17,704 nucleotides of DNA from NCBI GenBank assembly GCA_934234275.1, contig CAKQHU010000009.1, forward strand, positions 1-17,704, written 5' to 3'. How positions within the stretch are numbered: the first letter of the stretch is position 1; each line of letters begins with the position of its first letter. Source of the stretch: an uncultured Phascolarctobacterium sp. GTDB taxonomy: Bacteria; Bacillota; Negativicutes; Acidaminococcales; Acidaminococcaceae. Of the stretch, positions 5,913 to 13,588 are shown in pieces. The position numbers were made by a program, and so were the translations under genes. The notes beneath the pieces were generated by a model. It was not told where the DNA came from. It saw nothing but the letters and a program-made list of their open reading frames with translations, and searched no databases.

Positions 5913-6656
5913 ATGAAAATACAGCTTCGAGAATTTGATGTATTGAAATCAACAAATGAAACTGCTGTAGCTATGGCCCAAGAGGGCGCTCCCGAAGGAA
6001 CTGTTATTGTTGCTGCCAGGCAGGAGGGCGGACACGGCCGTATGCAACGTGTCTGGAACTCGCCGCTTGGCGGCCTATGGTTTACCGTTATCCTTCGACC
6101 GCAAATCGATCCCCAATTTGCTGCTCAAATTACCTTGCTTGCAGGCGTTGCTGTGGCTAAGGCCGTACGCAGACTGTATGATACAGAAAGCGTCAAAATA
6201 AAGTGGCCTAATGACCTGCTGTTAGATGGTAAAAAAATCTGCGGCATTCTTTCTGAGCTACAGCTTGATGAAAACGGCGTAATAGATTATGCTATAGTTG
6301 GTATTGGTGTAAACGTGGCGCTGTCAGCTGCAGACTTCCCTGCGGAAGTAGCTGCAACTGCGGCCTCGCTCAATGCCAGCCTGCATAAGGACTTTACCTG
6401 TGACCAGGTGCTGGCTGCTATTATGGAAGATTTTGGTATCTTGTATGACAAGTGGCTACTGCAGGGCGCAGATGTCGTGATGAAGGAATGGCAAAAGCTT
6501 AATTGCACAGTAGGCAGACATGTATTGGTAAAAGATGACGACCAGGTTATTTTTGCCGGTACTGTAACAGCTGTAGACGAAGAAGGTGCAATTATAGTGC
6601 GCAATGAGCAAGGGATAGTTCAAAGCTTTAACTTTGGTGAAATAAGTATCCGCTAA
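5913..6656 (+). CDS. birA: Biotin-protein ligase, monofunctional
   Basis: A 247-residue ligase that forms biotinyl-AMP and transfers biotin to the lysine of biotin carrier proteins, most simply MadF of this operon. Diagnostic blocks are STNE (residues 13-16), GGHGRMQRVW (39-48, the GRGRxGR-type biotinyl-AMP loop) and KWPNDLLLDGKK (97-108), with a small C-terminal SH3-like domain. There is no N-terminal helix-turn-helix, so it cannot act as a DNA-binding BirA repressor. The start at 5913 fits the family's catalytic-domain beginning, but no good Shine-Dalgarno is visible in the 18-base gap after madB, suggesting coupling or low translation. Its codon use is less optimised than madB, fitting an enzyme needed in small amounts. 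Confidence 0.92.
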   Translation: MKIQLREFDVLKSTNETAVAMAQEGAPEGTVIVAARQEGGHGRMQRVWNSPLGGLWFTVILRPQIDPQFAAQITLLAGVAVAKAVRRLYDTESVKIKWPNDLLLDGKKICGILSELQLDENGVIDYAIVGIGVNVALSAADFPAEVAATAASLNASLHKDFTCDQVLAAIMEDFGILYDKWLLQGADVVMKEWQKLNCTVGRHVLVKDDDQVIFAGTVTAVDEEGAIIVRNEQGIVQSFNFGEISIR

Positions 6657-6696
6657 ATGCCTTGTAGATTTTTTGAGAAGAGAAGGAGTGATTGAG

Positions 6697-7146
6697 ATGA
6701 CGGCTAGTACTGCTCCAGGTTTCCTGGAAAATAGTATTGCGAGCCCCGGAATTGCAGCAATGATGCTGGCTTTGACTCAGACTATTTATGATGAGGACCT
6801 GGCCAAACAGATGGTGGCGAAGAAAGGGCTAAAAGCTGTAGTCACTGAGGTGGGAGGCAAAACCAGTTTTTATGATTTCAATGAGAGAATTAACCGGGCT
6901 GTTATTGGGGCTTGTTTAAATTCAGGACTTATTGAAAAAACGAGCAATGATATTCATGCAGTTATTCATGCTACAGAAGAGGCTAAAAAGGGTTTATTAG
7001 TGAGTGTTAGCACAAGTGCAAGCCTGGCAATGAAAATTGCTGTAGTAAGAAATGAGCATTGGATAGCAGTTGCCCTGTTTGGTAAATCTGCACTGCATTA
7101 CATGACTAATCATGAACGTGCAGGGTTAGGTGTAATGCACATATAG
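6697..7146 (+). CDS. HutP-family RNA-binding antiterminator
   Basis: A 149-residue protein (B. subtilis HutP has 148). The match to HutP is clear in the C-terminal half. HAVIHATEEA (His87, His91) aligns with HALYHATMEA of HutP (His73, His77). WIAVALFG aligns with WIAVSLYG. The terminal NHERAGLGVMHI aligns with EHETFGVGINHI, placing His139 at HutP His138. The three Mg2+-ligand histidines are therefore kept. Arg118 may match HutP Arg98, but the region around HutP Arg88 reads STSAS, so the small-molecule ligand need not be histidine. Start at ATG 6697 has AAGGAG 8 bases upstream. An intrinsic terminator begins 49 bases after its stop, immediately before madA, mirroring hutP-terminator-hutH in B. 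subtilis. No histidine-utilisation genes are present in the window. Confidence 0.85.
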   Translation: MTASTAPGFLENSIASPGIAAMMLALTQTIYDEDLAKQMVAKKGLKAVVTEVGGKTSFYDFNERINRAVIGACLNSGLIEKTSNDIHAVIHATEEAKKGLLVSVSTSASLAMKIAVVRNEHWIAVALFGKSALHYMTNHERAGLGVMHI

Positions 7147-7194
7147 TGCATATATTATCGGACCGATTCACAATAAAAATTAAATAGTGGTGAT

Positions 7195-7254
7195 AGAGAG
7201 AGCGAGAGCAGACAGCCAGTTTAAGTGGCTGTTACCCCTACTCTCTCTTTTTTT
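7195..7254 (+). terminator. Terminator between hutP-like gene and madA, likely antitermination target
   Basis: An outer stem AGAGAGAG (7195-7202) with CTCTCTCT (7241-7248) surrounds an inner stem ACAGCCA (7212-7218) with TGGCTGT (7226-7232). A run of seven T (7248-7254) follows. The 5' half (7185-7219) is packed with ten NAG triplets (TAG, GAG, CAG), the element HutP contacts in RNA. They do not show the 7-base period of the best-studied HutP sites. The hairpin is flanked by complementary ATCGGAC (7157-7163) and GTCCGAT (7255-7261), which could form an alternative outer stem. Ribosome binding site and start of madA follow 37 and 51 bases after the T run. Confidence 0.82.
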
Positions 7255-7304
7255 GTCCGATTTATTATATGAAGCTTTTCTTAATTCAGAAAGGAGAGAC
7301 CGTA

Positions 7305-8978
7305 ATGGAGTTCAAAAAAGTTACCCGTGAGTGGGACACTCTGAAAAAGGACGCAATGGAGCGCGCAAAAAATGCTGCTCCGCTGGTCAAGGAAGGGAAA
7401 ATTGTTGATGCTAAAGATACAGTTGCTTTGCTGGAAGCTGTAATCAGACCTTACGATAAAGTTAACATCGAAGGCAACAACCAAAAGCAAGCTGACTTCC
7501 TGGCTAAATGCCTGTGCCAAGTTGATCCCGCTAAGATTCATGATCTGCACATGGTTCAATCCGTGTTGACTCTTCCTGAACATCTGGATGTATTCGAAAA
7601 AGGTATTGCTAAAAAGCTGGATATGTCTTTCTCCGGTCCGCAGGCTGGCCGTATTGCCCAATTCCTGCAGGAAGGCAAACTGGAGTTAGGTGCTATCCAT
7701 ACTTATTTGGAATTATATGGCCGTTATTTCCTGGACCTGACCCCGCGTGTTGCTCTCGTTGCAGCTACTATGGCTGACAGAGAAGGCAATCTGTTCACCG
7801 GCTTCAGCACCGAGGATACTCCGGCAATCGTTGAAGCAACTAAATTCCGTCAAGGCATTGTTATCGCTCAGGTTAACCAAATCGTTGACAAGCTGCCTCG
7901 CGTTGACATTCCGGCTGACTGGGTTGACTATGTAATCCAATCTCCGAAACCGTTCTATATTGAGCCTCTGTTCACCCGTGACCCGGCACTGATTACCGAT
8001 GCACAGGTACTCAAAGGCATGATGGCAATTAAAGGTATTTATGGTGAATACCAGGTTGAATCCATGAACCATGGTATCGGCTTTGATACCGCTGCTATCG
8101 AACTCTTGCTGCCGACCTACGGCGAAGAGCTTGGCCTGAAAGGCAAGATCTGCAAGAACTTCATCCTGAATCCGCATCCGACTCTGATTCCTGCAATCGA
8201 AACCGGTTGGGTAGAATCCGTTCACTGCTTCGGCGGCGAGCTGGGTATGGAAGATTATGTAGCTGCCCGCAGCGATATCTTCTTCGTTGGTCCGGATGGT
8301 TCCATGCGTTCCAACCGTGCATTCTCTCAAACTGCAGGCCACTATGCAATTGATATGTTCATCGGCGGCACTCTGCAGATTGACCCGTACGGCAACAGCT
8401 CCACTGCAACCGCTAACCGTGTTGCAGGCTTCGGTGGCGCACCGAACATGGGCTGCGACCCGAAAGGCCGTCGTCATTCCTCCGGCGCATGGCTCAAATG
8501 CGGCGAAGAATACGCACTCAACAAAGAGCTGTGGGGACCTGTACGTCGCGGTAAACGCCTTGTTGTACAACTGGCAGAAACCTTCCGCGAAAAACTGGCT
8601 CCTGGCTTCGTAGAAGAGCTGGATGCTTTCAAGCTGGCTAAAAACGCTAACCTGTCTATTGAACCTGTTATGATTTACGGCGATGACCTGACTCATATCA
8701 TTACTGAAGAAGGTATCGCATACCTGCCGAAGTGCCGCAACATGGAAGAGCGTACCGCTGCTATCCGTGGTATTGCAGGCTTCACCGAAGTTGGTATGAA
8801 AGCAGATCCGAAAGAAACCAAACGTCTGCGTGAGCTGGGTGTTATCAAAACTCCGCAAGACCTGGGTATCGATATGAGCAGAGCTAACCGCTCCATGCTG
8901 GCAGCTAAGAACGTACACGACCTGGTTGAATGGTCCGGTGGTCTGTACAATCCGCCTGCTAAATTCAGAAACTGGTAA
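7305..8978 (+). CDS. madA: MadA/MdcA, acetyl-ACP:malonate ACP transferase (alpha subunit)
   Basis: A 557-residue soluble enzyme that exchanges the acetyl group on the thiol of the ACP prosthetic group for malonate. This yields malonyl-ACP and free acetate, the first step of the catalytic cycle. It belongs to the MdcA/CoA-transferase-like family; the glycine-rich GFGGAPNMG block is at residues 375-383, followed by CDPKGRRHSSGAW. Length agrees with the usual ~550. The start at 7305 has AAGGAG 8 bases upstream; an earlier in-frame ATG at 7269 lacks one. It is the first gene after the hutP-side terminator and is followed by madE after 15 bases. Codon use is very strongly biased, which creates a long spurious open frame on the opposite strand. 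Confidence 0.95.
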   Translation: MEFKKVTREWDTLKKDAMERAKNAAPLVKEGKIVDAKDTVALLEAVIRPYDKVNIEGNNQKQADFLAKCLCQVDPAKIHDLHMVQSVLTLPEHLDVFEKGIAKKLDMSFSGPQAGRIAQFLQEGKLELGAIHTYLELYGRYFLDLTPRVALVAATMADREGNLFTGFSTEDTPAIVEATKFRQGIVIAQVNQIVDKLPRVDIPADWVDYVIQSPKPFYIEPLFTRDPALITDAQVLKGMMAIKGIYGEYQVESMNHGIGFDTAAIELLLPTYGEELGLKGKICKNFILNPHPTLIPAIETGWVESVHCFGGELGMEDYVAARSDIFFVGPDGSMRSNRAFSQTAGHYAIDMFIGGTLQIDPYGNSSTATANRVAGFGGAPNMGCDPKGRRHSSGAWLKCGEEYALNKELWGPVRRGKRLVVQLAETFREKLAPGFVEELDAFKLAKNANLSIEPVMIYGDDLTHIITEEGIAYLPKCRNMEERTAAIRGIAGFTEVGMKADPKETKRLRELGVIKTPQDLGIDMSRANRSMLAAKNVHDLVEWSGGLYNPPAKFRNW

Positions 8979-8993
8979 TAGGAGGAGCTTAAA

Positions 8994-9320
8994 ATGGCAT
9001 TACAAAATCTGGAATTTGAGTTTGAATCTGAAAATACCCAAACCATTAACCCGGAATGGTCCCATATGGGCGTAACCGGCTCTGGTGACCTGGAAGTTAT
9101 GTTTACCAAAAAAGACCTCGGCGGCAAAGTTCAAGCTAAAGTTTGCACTCCTGTAGTTGGCTTTGATGCTGTTTGGGAAAAAATGCTGGGTAAATTCGTT
9201 AATGATACCGGCGTAGGCAACATTGTTATTGAAATCAATGACGATAATGCTACTCCTATCGTAGTATACATGAGATTGCGCCAGGCTCTGGCAGAAGCAA
9301 CCGCAAAGGAGGCTGAATAA
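8994..9320 (+). CDS. madE: MadE/MdcC, malonate decarboxylase acyl carrier protein (delta subunit)
   Basis: A 108-residue carrier protein unrelated to fatty-acid ACP. It carries 2'-(5''-phosphoribosyl)-3'-dephospho-CoA on a serine, on which acetyl and malonyl groups ride. The attachment block VTGSGDLEV contains Ser30, at the position expected for MdcC-family proteins. Length matches the family's ~100. GGAGGAG lies just upstream and the gene ends one base before the madC start, with the madC ribosome binding site (AAAGGAGG) inside its last codons. MdcB and MdcG of this operon supply and attach its prosthetic group; MadH acetylates it. Confidence 0.93.
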   Translation: MALQNLEFEFESENTQTINPEWSHMGVTGSGDLEVMFTKKDLGGKVQAKVCTPVVGFDAVWEKMLGKFVNDTGVGNIVIEINDDNATPIVVYMRLRQALAEATAKEAE

Positions 9321-9321
9321 G

Positions 9322-10281
9322 ATGAAAAACTGGAATGAATTGGAAAAAAGCAGCTTCTTTGATGCTAATGCCCGTGAACGTGCTGTAGGCCTGTGCGACA
9401 AAGGCACCTTTACCGAACTGCTCGGACCTCAAGATCGTTTTGAAAGCCCGCATCTGCCGGTACTCGGTACTGCAGTAGAGTTTGATGACGGCACCGTAAC
9501 CGGTGTTGGTCTGATTGGCAAGCATCCTGTATTCGTAGTTTCTATGGAAGGCAAATTCATCGGCGGTGCTATTGGCGAAGTTAACGGTGCGAAAATGGTT
9601 AACACTCTGCGCCTGGCTCTGAAAGCAGCTAAAGACATTAAAGCTGCTCATGCTGATGACTATGACGCTCGTCGTCCTCTGGTTGCTATCTCCTTTGAAA
9701 CCGGCGGTGTTCGTCTGCACGAAGCAAATGCCGGCCTGCTGGCTCATGCTGAGGTTATGGACGCAATCCAGGATTGCCGCCGCATTCTGCCGATTGTTGC
9801 AGTTGTAGGCTCCAAGGTTGGCTGCTTCGGCGGCATGGGCTTCGTAGCTGCTGCTACCGACGTTATCGTTATGAACGAAGAAGGCCGTATCGGTCTGACC
9901 GGTCCTGAAGTAATTGAGCAGGAAATGGGCAAGGACGAATTCGACGCTTCCAACAAAGCTCTGGTATATCGTACTACCGGTGCTAAGCACAAATACATCA
10001 TCGGCGACTGCAACTACCTGGTTGAAGACACCGTTGGCGATTTCAAAGCTGCTCTGGCTGAGGTTGCTGACCTTTCCATGGAAGCTATCGAAAAAATGCG
10101 CCGCATCGGCTCCCTGGAGCTGGTTCAGGAACAACAAGGTCTGGTTAAGCTGGTAGCTGAAATGCAGCCGAAGGATTCCATGGACCTGTGGAAATACTAT
10201 GGTAACGAAAACCCTGCTGAACTTCCGGAAATGACTACCGAAGAATTCCTGAAGGTTGCTAAACGCAGACCGCGTGCATAA
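9322..10281 (+). CDS. madC: MadC/MdcD, carboxyltransferase beta subunit
   Basis: A 319-residue crotonase-fold carboxyltransferase subunit. With MadD it removes the carboxyl group from malonyl-ACP; in this biotin-dependent version the carboxyl goes to biotin on MadF. Family features visible are the central GKFIGGAIGEVNGAKM stretch, FETGGVRLHEANAG and SKVGCFGGMGFVAAATDVIVM, and the GRIGLTGPEVIEQE motif typical of acyl-CoA carboxyltransferases. No four-cysteine zinc finger is seen. It is coupled to madE (1-base gap) and followed by madD after 19 bases with AAGGAGG. Confidence 0.93.
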   Translation: MKNWNELEKSSFFDANARERAVGLCDKGTFTELLGPQDRFESPHLPVLGTAVEFDDGTVTGVGLIGKHPVFVVSMEGKFIGGAIGEVNGAKMVNTLRLALKAAKDIKAAHADDYDARRPLVAISFETGGVRLHEANAGLLAHAEVMDAIQDCRRILPIVAVVGSKVGCFGGMGFVAAATDVIVMNEEGRIGLTGPEVIEQEMGKDEFDASNKALVYRTTGAKHKYIIGDCNYLVEDTVGDFKAALAEVADLSMEAIEKMRRIGSLELVQEQQGLVKLVAEMQPKDSMDLWKYYGNENPAELPEMTTEEFLKVAKRRPRA

Positions 10282-10300
10282 GAGAAGGAGGTAAAGAAAC

Positions 10301-11191
10301 ATGGATGAAATGGAAAACACTATGATTGGCCGTGGCCGTGACGCAATCGAAATGATTGTTGACGCAGGCTCCTTCGATGAAAACAAAATCGGCACTGCTG
10401 AGTTCGATCCTGACTATGGCCCTGGTGCTGTAGTTGGTACCGCTAAGCTGAAAGATGAAACTGTAACTGTTATCGCAAACGATGCATATGCTTTCAATGA
10501 CCGTTTCCCGGTTGTATTCGGCGGCGTAATCGGTCTGGAGGAAGGCTACAAGATGGCTACCGCAGTATACCGTACTATGGAAGCTGATAAAGATAAACCG
10601 GAAGCTGAAAAACGCCCGATCGTTCTGATCGTAGACACCCCGGGCAACGGCCCCGGCAAAATGGAAGAAATTGCCGGCATGAACAAATCTACCGGCGGTT
10701 ATCAGCTGGCATTGGCTGAAGCACGTAAAGCCGGTCATCCTATTGTAGCAATGGTAATCGGCCGTGCAATCTCCGGCGCATTCCTGTGCCATGGCCTGCA
10801 GGCTGACGAAATCCTGGCTCTTTCTCCGGAATTCGGCACTATGATTCACGTAATGCCTCTGACCTCTATCTCCCGTATCACTAAGATGGATATTGAGCGT
10901 CTGGAAGAGCTGGCAAAGGTTAACCCGGTATTCGCACCTGGCGTTAACTTCTTCTACAACCTGGGCGGCGTAAAAGAAATCGTCAACAAGGTTGAAGACA
11001 TGCGCGACGTTGTTGCAAAGCATGTTAAAGAAGTACAGGAGCTTAAAGCTGCCGGCAAATATGAACAACTCGGTCCTTGGGGCCGTGGCCTGGACGGCAA
11101 CGAGCGCGGTGGCCGTGTAAATCGTCTGAAAGCTATGGCTAAAATGAACGAAGAGTTCGCTGCTGTTGCTGATAAATATATCAACGCATAA
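10301..11191 (+). CDS. madD: MadD/MdcE, carboxyltransferase gamma subunit
   Basis: A 296-residue crotonase-fold partner of MadC. The VDTPGNGPGKMEE block and the GRAISGAFLCHGLQADEI stretch correspond to the alpha-side carboxyltransferase motifs (oxyanion-forming glycines near the N-termini of helices). It supplies the second half of the active site that transfers the carboxyl group from malonyl-ACP towards biotin. AAGGAGG lies 8 bases upstream of its start. The last ~30 residues are basic and helical. It has the same strong codon bias as madA and madC, in contrast with the next gene madH. Confidence 0.92.
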   Translation: MDEMENTMIGRGRDAIEMIVDAGSFDENKIGTAEFDPDYGPGAVVGTAKLKDETVTVIANDAYAFNDRFPVVFGGVIGLEEGYKMATAVYRTMEADKDKPEAEKRPIVLIVDTPGNGPGKMEEIAGMNKSTGGYQLALAEARKAGHPIVAMVIGRAISGAFLCHGLQADEILALSPEFGTMIHVMPLTSISRITKMDIERLEELAKVNPVFAPGVNFFYNLGGVKEIVNKVEDMRDVVAKHVKEVQELKAAGKYEQLGPWGRGLDGNERGGRVNRLKAMAKMNEEFAAVADKYINA

Positions 11192-11215
11192 TTATAGGAA
11201 GAAAGAAGGGGTAGT

Positions 11216-12319
11216 ATGAAAGGAATTCTGGCTGAAATAGCATCTATGGTTAAGGACTTTGGTTCTGCGCCTACATTTGCAGAAATGCCGCGCAAGACAT
11301 TGGCTGATAAAGGCATTGCGGGACCGACTGCTGCCCATACGATAGAAGAGGTTCATACTCCCCTTAATCTTGCTTATCTTACTTTTACTACAGGTTCATC
11401 TGCTTTTCAAAATATTGTCGGCATTACTTTTGCTGAACTGCCTGCACGCGTGAAGGCTTCCTTTACGGTTCTGGAGCGGGCAGGTCTTAAAGCAGGGGAT
11501 AAGGTTCTTGTTACTTATCCTCCTCTGGTAAATGTTTTTAGTGGTGAAGCCTTTAAAAAATATGGCCTGCAATGGGAATTTTTGGTACGCTCCAGCAGAG
11601 ATGCTTTTTTGGCAGCGCTTTATGAATTCCAGCCGAAGGCTGTTGTAGGTGAATCTTCTTTTATCAGAGCTTCCTTGGAAGATGCTAAGCATATGGGTGT
11701 TGCAGATGAGCTGCCAAAAGATATTGTTTTGCTTACTGCTGGTACGCCTTTGGATTTGGAACTGCTGCCGATAGCGCAGGAGGTTCTGAATGCGGAGGTC
11801 CATGACTTGTATGGCTGCCAGGAGTTTGGCTGGCTGTGCATGGACGGAGTACCGGTGCGTGATGATGTAGAGCTTGTAAAGCTGCCTGATAACGGCGGGC
11901 AGGATATGTATGAACTGGTTGTAGGCGGTTTGCCTATGGGTGACAGCTTCCCAGTTTCCGAAAGCGGTCACGTATGTAACCGTAATGGTAAGGTAATTAC
12001 CTACCGACGTGAACGTACTTATCCTGAATATGAAGTGATTGTAAAGGCTACAACGCTTACTTCTACTGTTACTTTAGGCCGTGTAGCAAGATCGATATTG
12101 CGCATTAAGGGCCGTGTAGTCAAGATTAGTCCGGAAGTAGTTACAGGTGCCGAGCATACTGTATTGGAACTGATACCTGATTACATTACAGCCGGCAAGC
12201 AGCAAGGTATTATAATCGAGGGACCGGAAAAGACCAGATTCTTTGATGATCTGGTACAGGCACAGCTCGATTATCAACAGAAAGCGAAGGCGGACCCGAC
12301 ATGGACAAAACGCAATTAA
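11216..12319 (+). CDS. madH: MadH, ACP:acetate ligase (activates the carrier protein)
   Basis: A 367-residue adenylate-forming enzyme of the phenylacetate-CoA-ligase-like class. In M. rubra, MadH uses ATP and acetate to acetylate the thiol of the ACP prosthetic group, converting inactive to active enzyme. Visible features are the phosphate-loop-like TFTTGSSAFQN (residues 56-66), the AGLKAGDKVLVTYPP strand-helix, YGCQEFGW near residue 200 (the position of the usual Y-G-x-T/S-E motif), and a C-terminal IKGRVVKISPEVV stretch. Biotin-independent mdc operons use a malonyl-CoA:ACP transacylase (MdcH) instead, and none is present here. Codon use is much less biased than the preceding genes. The last 19 bases overlap mdcG. 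Confidence 0.85.
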   Translation: MKGILAEIASMVKDFGSAPTFAEMPRKTLADKGIAGPTAAHTIEEVHTPLNLAYLTFTTGSSAFQNIVGITFAELPARVKASFTVLERAGLKAGDKVLVTYPPLVNVFSGEAFKKYGLQWEFLVRSSRDAFLAALYEFQPKAVVGESSFIRASLEDAKHMGVADELPKDIVLLTAGTPLDLELLPIAQEVLNAEVHDLYGCQEFGWLCMDGVPVRDDVELVKLPDNGGQDMYELVVGGLPMGDSFPVSESGHVCNRNGKVITYRRERTYPEYEVIVKATTLTSTVTLGRVARSILRIKGRVVKISPEVVTGAEHTVLELIPDYITAGKQQGIIIEGPEKTRFFDDLVQAQLDYQQKAKADPTWTKRN

Positions 12320-13011
12320 AAAGACATAATCTGGTATTTATATCGAAGCAGGGAAAAGACAAAATCTGGCGTGATATTTCCCCGCTTTATGATGGCGAAA
12401 GCAAGCATCTTGCAGAAGAGGTTTTACAGGGCAATGTGGATATTCCCGGTTTTGTGCGTCGTAATGATGCGGAAAATACAGAAGGAATTGCCATTGGCTT
12501 TGTCCATCATAAACGTATAGACGGAAACCGTATCCGTATAGGTGCTTTTACTGCTGCTGATGATGTAGTAACGATTATGACACCTTATGAGGTCCTGACA
12601 CGCAGGGCGTTTGCCTTTACAACGCGCAACCGTTGCATGCGGATAGTGCGCCAGCTATATGAATTGGCTTACGTATTCGACCTGCAGATTGGCGTACTTG
12701 GCTCTGCTGCCCTGGAGCTGATAACAGGACTGCCGTATACAGATGAAAACTCAGATATCGATTTAATAGTCAAACCGGCGGGGTACAACCGTCTGCTGCA
12801 GTTTTACCGCGCAGCACAGGCCTGCTGTGATGATATTAATATGGATTTTGAGCTTGATTTGCCAAACGGCTACGGTGTCAAGCTTGCTGAAATGTTTATG
12901 GAAACTCAGACTGTACTTGGTAAAAGTTTAGAAGATGTCTCCTTGCTTAACCGTAAGGATGTCATGCAATATTTGAAATCTGAAAGTCTTTGCAGCTGTC
13001 AGGCTGAGTAA
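12301..13011 (+). CDS. mdcG: MdcG-type phosphoribosyl-dephospho-CoA transferase (holo-ACP synthase)
   Basis: A 236-residue nucleotidyltransferase that attaches the prosthetic group to the serine of MadE using 2'-(5''-triphosphoribosyl)-3'-dephospho-CoA made by MdcB. The signature GVLGSAALELITGLPYT (residues 131-147) is followed by SDIDLIV with Asp152 and Asp154, the metal-binding D-x-D pair of MdcG/CitX enzymes. It occupies the madK position of the M. rubra order. The start at 12301 overlaps madH by 19 bases in a different frame, indicating translational coupling. Another start downstream would cut conserved residues. It is followed by an AT-rich gap with a weak hairpin (13043-13059), then madF. 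Confidence 0.9.
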   Translation: MDKTQLKRHNLVFISKQGKDKIWRDISPLYDGESKHLAEEVLQGNVDIPGFVRRNDAENTEGIAIGFVHHKRIDGNRIRIGAFTAADDVVTIMTPYEVLTRRAFAFTTRNRCMRIVRQLYELAYVFDLQIGVLGSAALELITGLPYTDENSDIDLIVKPAGYNRLLQFYRAAQACCDDINMDFELDLPNGYGVKLAEMFMETQTVLGKSLEDVSLLNRKDVMQYLKSESLCSCQAE

Positions 13012-13090
13012 GACTAAAATAAGCTTTTTAATAAAGTTAAAATGGGAAATTAAATCCCAAATTTTTAAAGATTAAAGGAGTAAGAAAATC

Positions 13091-13300
13091 ATGGAAATTA
13101 AATCTCGCGTACCCGGTAAAATCGTTCGTTTTGAAAAACAAGTTGGTGACACCGTTGCAGTTCGTGACGTACTGATCATTATGGAAGCAATGAAAATGAA
13201 ACAACTGGTACCTTCTCCGGTAGCAGGCGTAGTAAAAGAGTACAAAGTACAACCCGGTGACCGCGTAAGCGCTGGCCAAGTTGTTGCTATCGTTGAATAA
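13091..13300 (+). CDS. madF: MadF, biotin carrier protein (copy 1)
   Basis: A 69-residue free-standing biotinyl domain. The EAMKMK motif places biotin on Lys35, and the mirrored halves (VPGKIVRFEKQVGD and SPVAGVVKEYKVQPGD) give the usual flattened barrel. It shuttles the carboxyl group from MadC/MadD to MadB. It has no Pro/Ala-rich linker, unlike the biotin domains of oxaloacetate decarboxylase. AAAGGAG lies 10 bases upstream. A second gene 288 bases downstream encodes an identical protein. Confidence 0.95.
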   Translation: MEIKSRVPGKIVRFEKQVGDTVAVRDVLIIMEAMKMKQLVPSPVAGVVKEYKVQPGDRVSAGQVVAIVE

Positions 13301-13378
13301 TAACTGTTAACTCATTAGCAGATTAGTCTGATATTAATAAAGCACTTAAATAATTCGCAATAAAAGGAGTAAAAAATC

Positions 13379-13588
13379 ATGGAAATTAAATCTCGCGTAC
13401 CCGGTAAAATCGTTCGTTTTGAAAAACAAGTTGGTGACACCGTTGCAGTTCGTGACGTACTGATCATTATGGAAGCAATGAAAATGAAACAACTGGTACC
13501 TTCTCCGGTAGCAGGCGTAGTAAAAGAGTACAAAGTACAACCCGGCGACCGCGTAAGTGCTGGTCAAGTTGTTGCTATCGTTGAATAA
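13379..13588 (+). CDS. madF: MadF, biotin carrier protein (copy 2, identical protein)
   Basis: This gene encodes the same 69 residues as the preceding one, again with biotin-accepting Lys35 in EAMKMK. The two coding sequences differ at only three synonymous third positions, all near the 3' end (GGT/GGC, AGC/AGT, GGC/GGT). The upstream spacers differ except around the ribosome binding site (AAAAGGAG). Two intact genes suggest selection for dosage of the carrier, a very recent duplication or gene conversion. Its stop codon overlaps the first base pairs of a tandem repeat upstream of madL. Confidence 0.94.
   Translation: MEIKSRVPGKIVRFEKQVGDTVAVRDVLIIMEAMKMKQLVPSPVAGVVKEYKVQPGDRVSAGQVVAIVE

Larger units (their letters stand above)
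13091..13588 (+). repeat. Tandem duplication of the whole madF gene
   Basis: Two 210-base units (13091-13300 and 13379-13588) match at all but three positions, with a 78-base spacer between them. Similarity extends only a little upstream (GGAGTAA-A-AATC), so the repeat covers gene plus ribosome binding site. Confidence 0.95.

Noticed and set aside
6697..7146. HutP-like gene as evidence for a histidine-utilisation operon
   Set aside because: No hutH, hutU, hutI or hutG homologue lies in the window; the neighbours are all malonate decarboxylase genes.
7713..8918. 401-codon open frame on the minus strand opposite madA
   Set aside because: It is a shadow of the strong codon bias of madA (few codons whose complement gives stops). 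The translation shows no family motif and it has no ribosome binding site.
9256..10395. 379-codon minus-strand open frame opposite madC
   Set aside because: Spans three real coupled genes, has no recognisable domains and no initiation signals.
13043..13059. TGGGA/TCCCA hairpin upstream of madF1 as a terminator
   Set aside because: Only five pairs with a weak ATTTTTA follow-up; too little to call, and downstream genes are core operon members.
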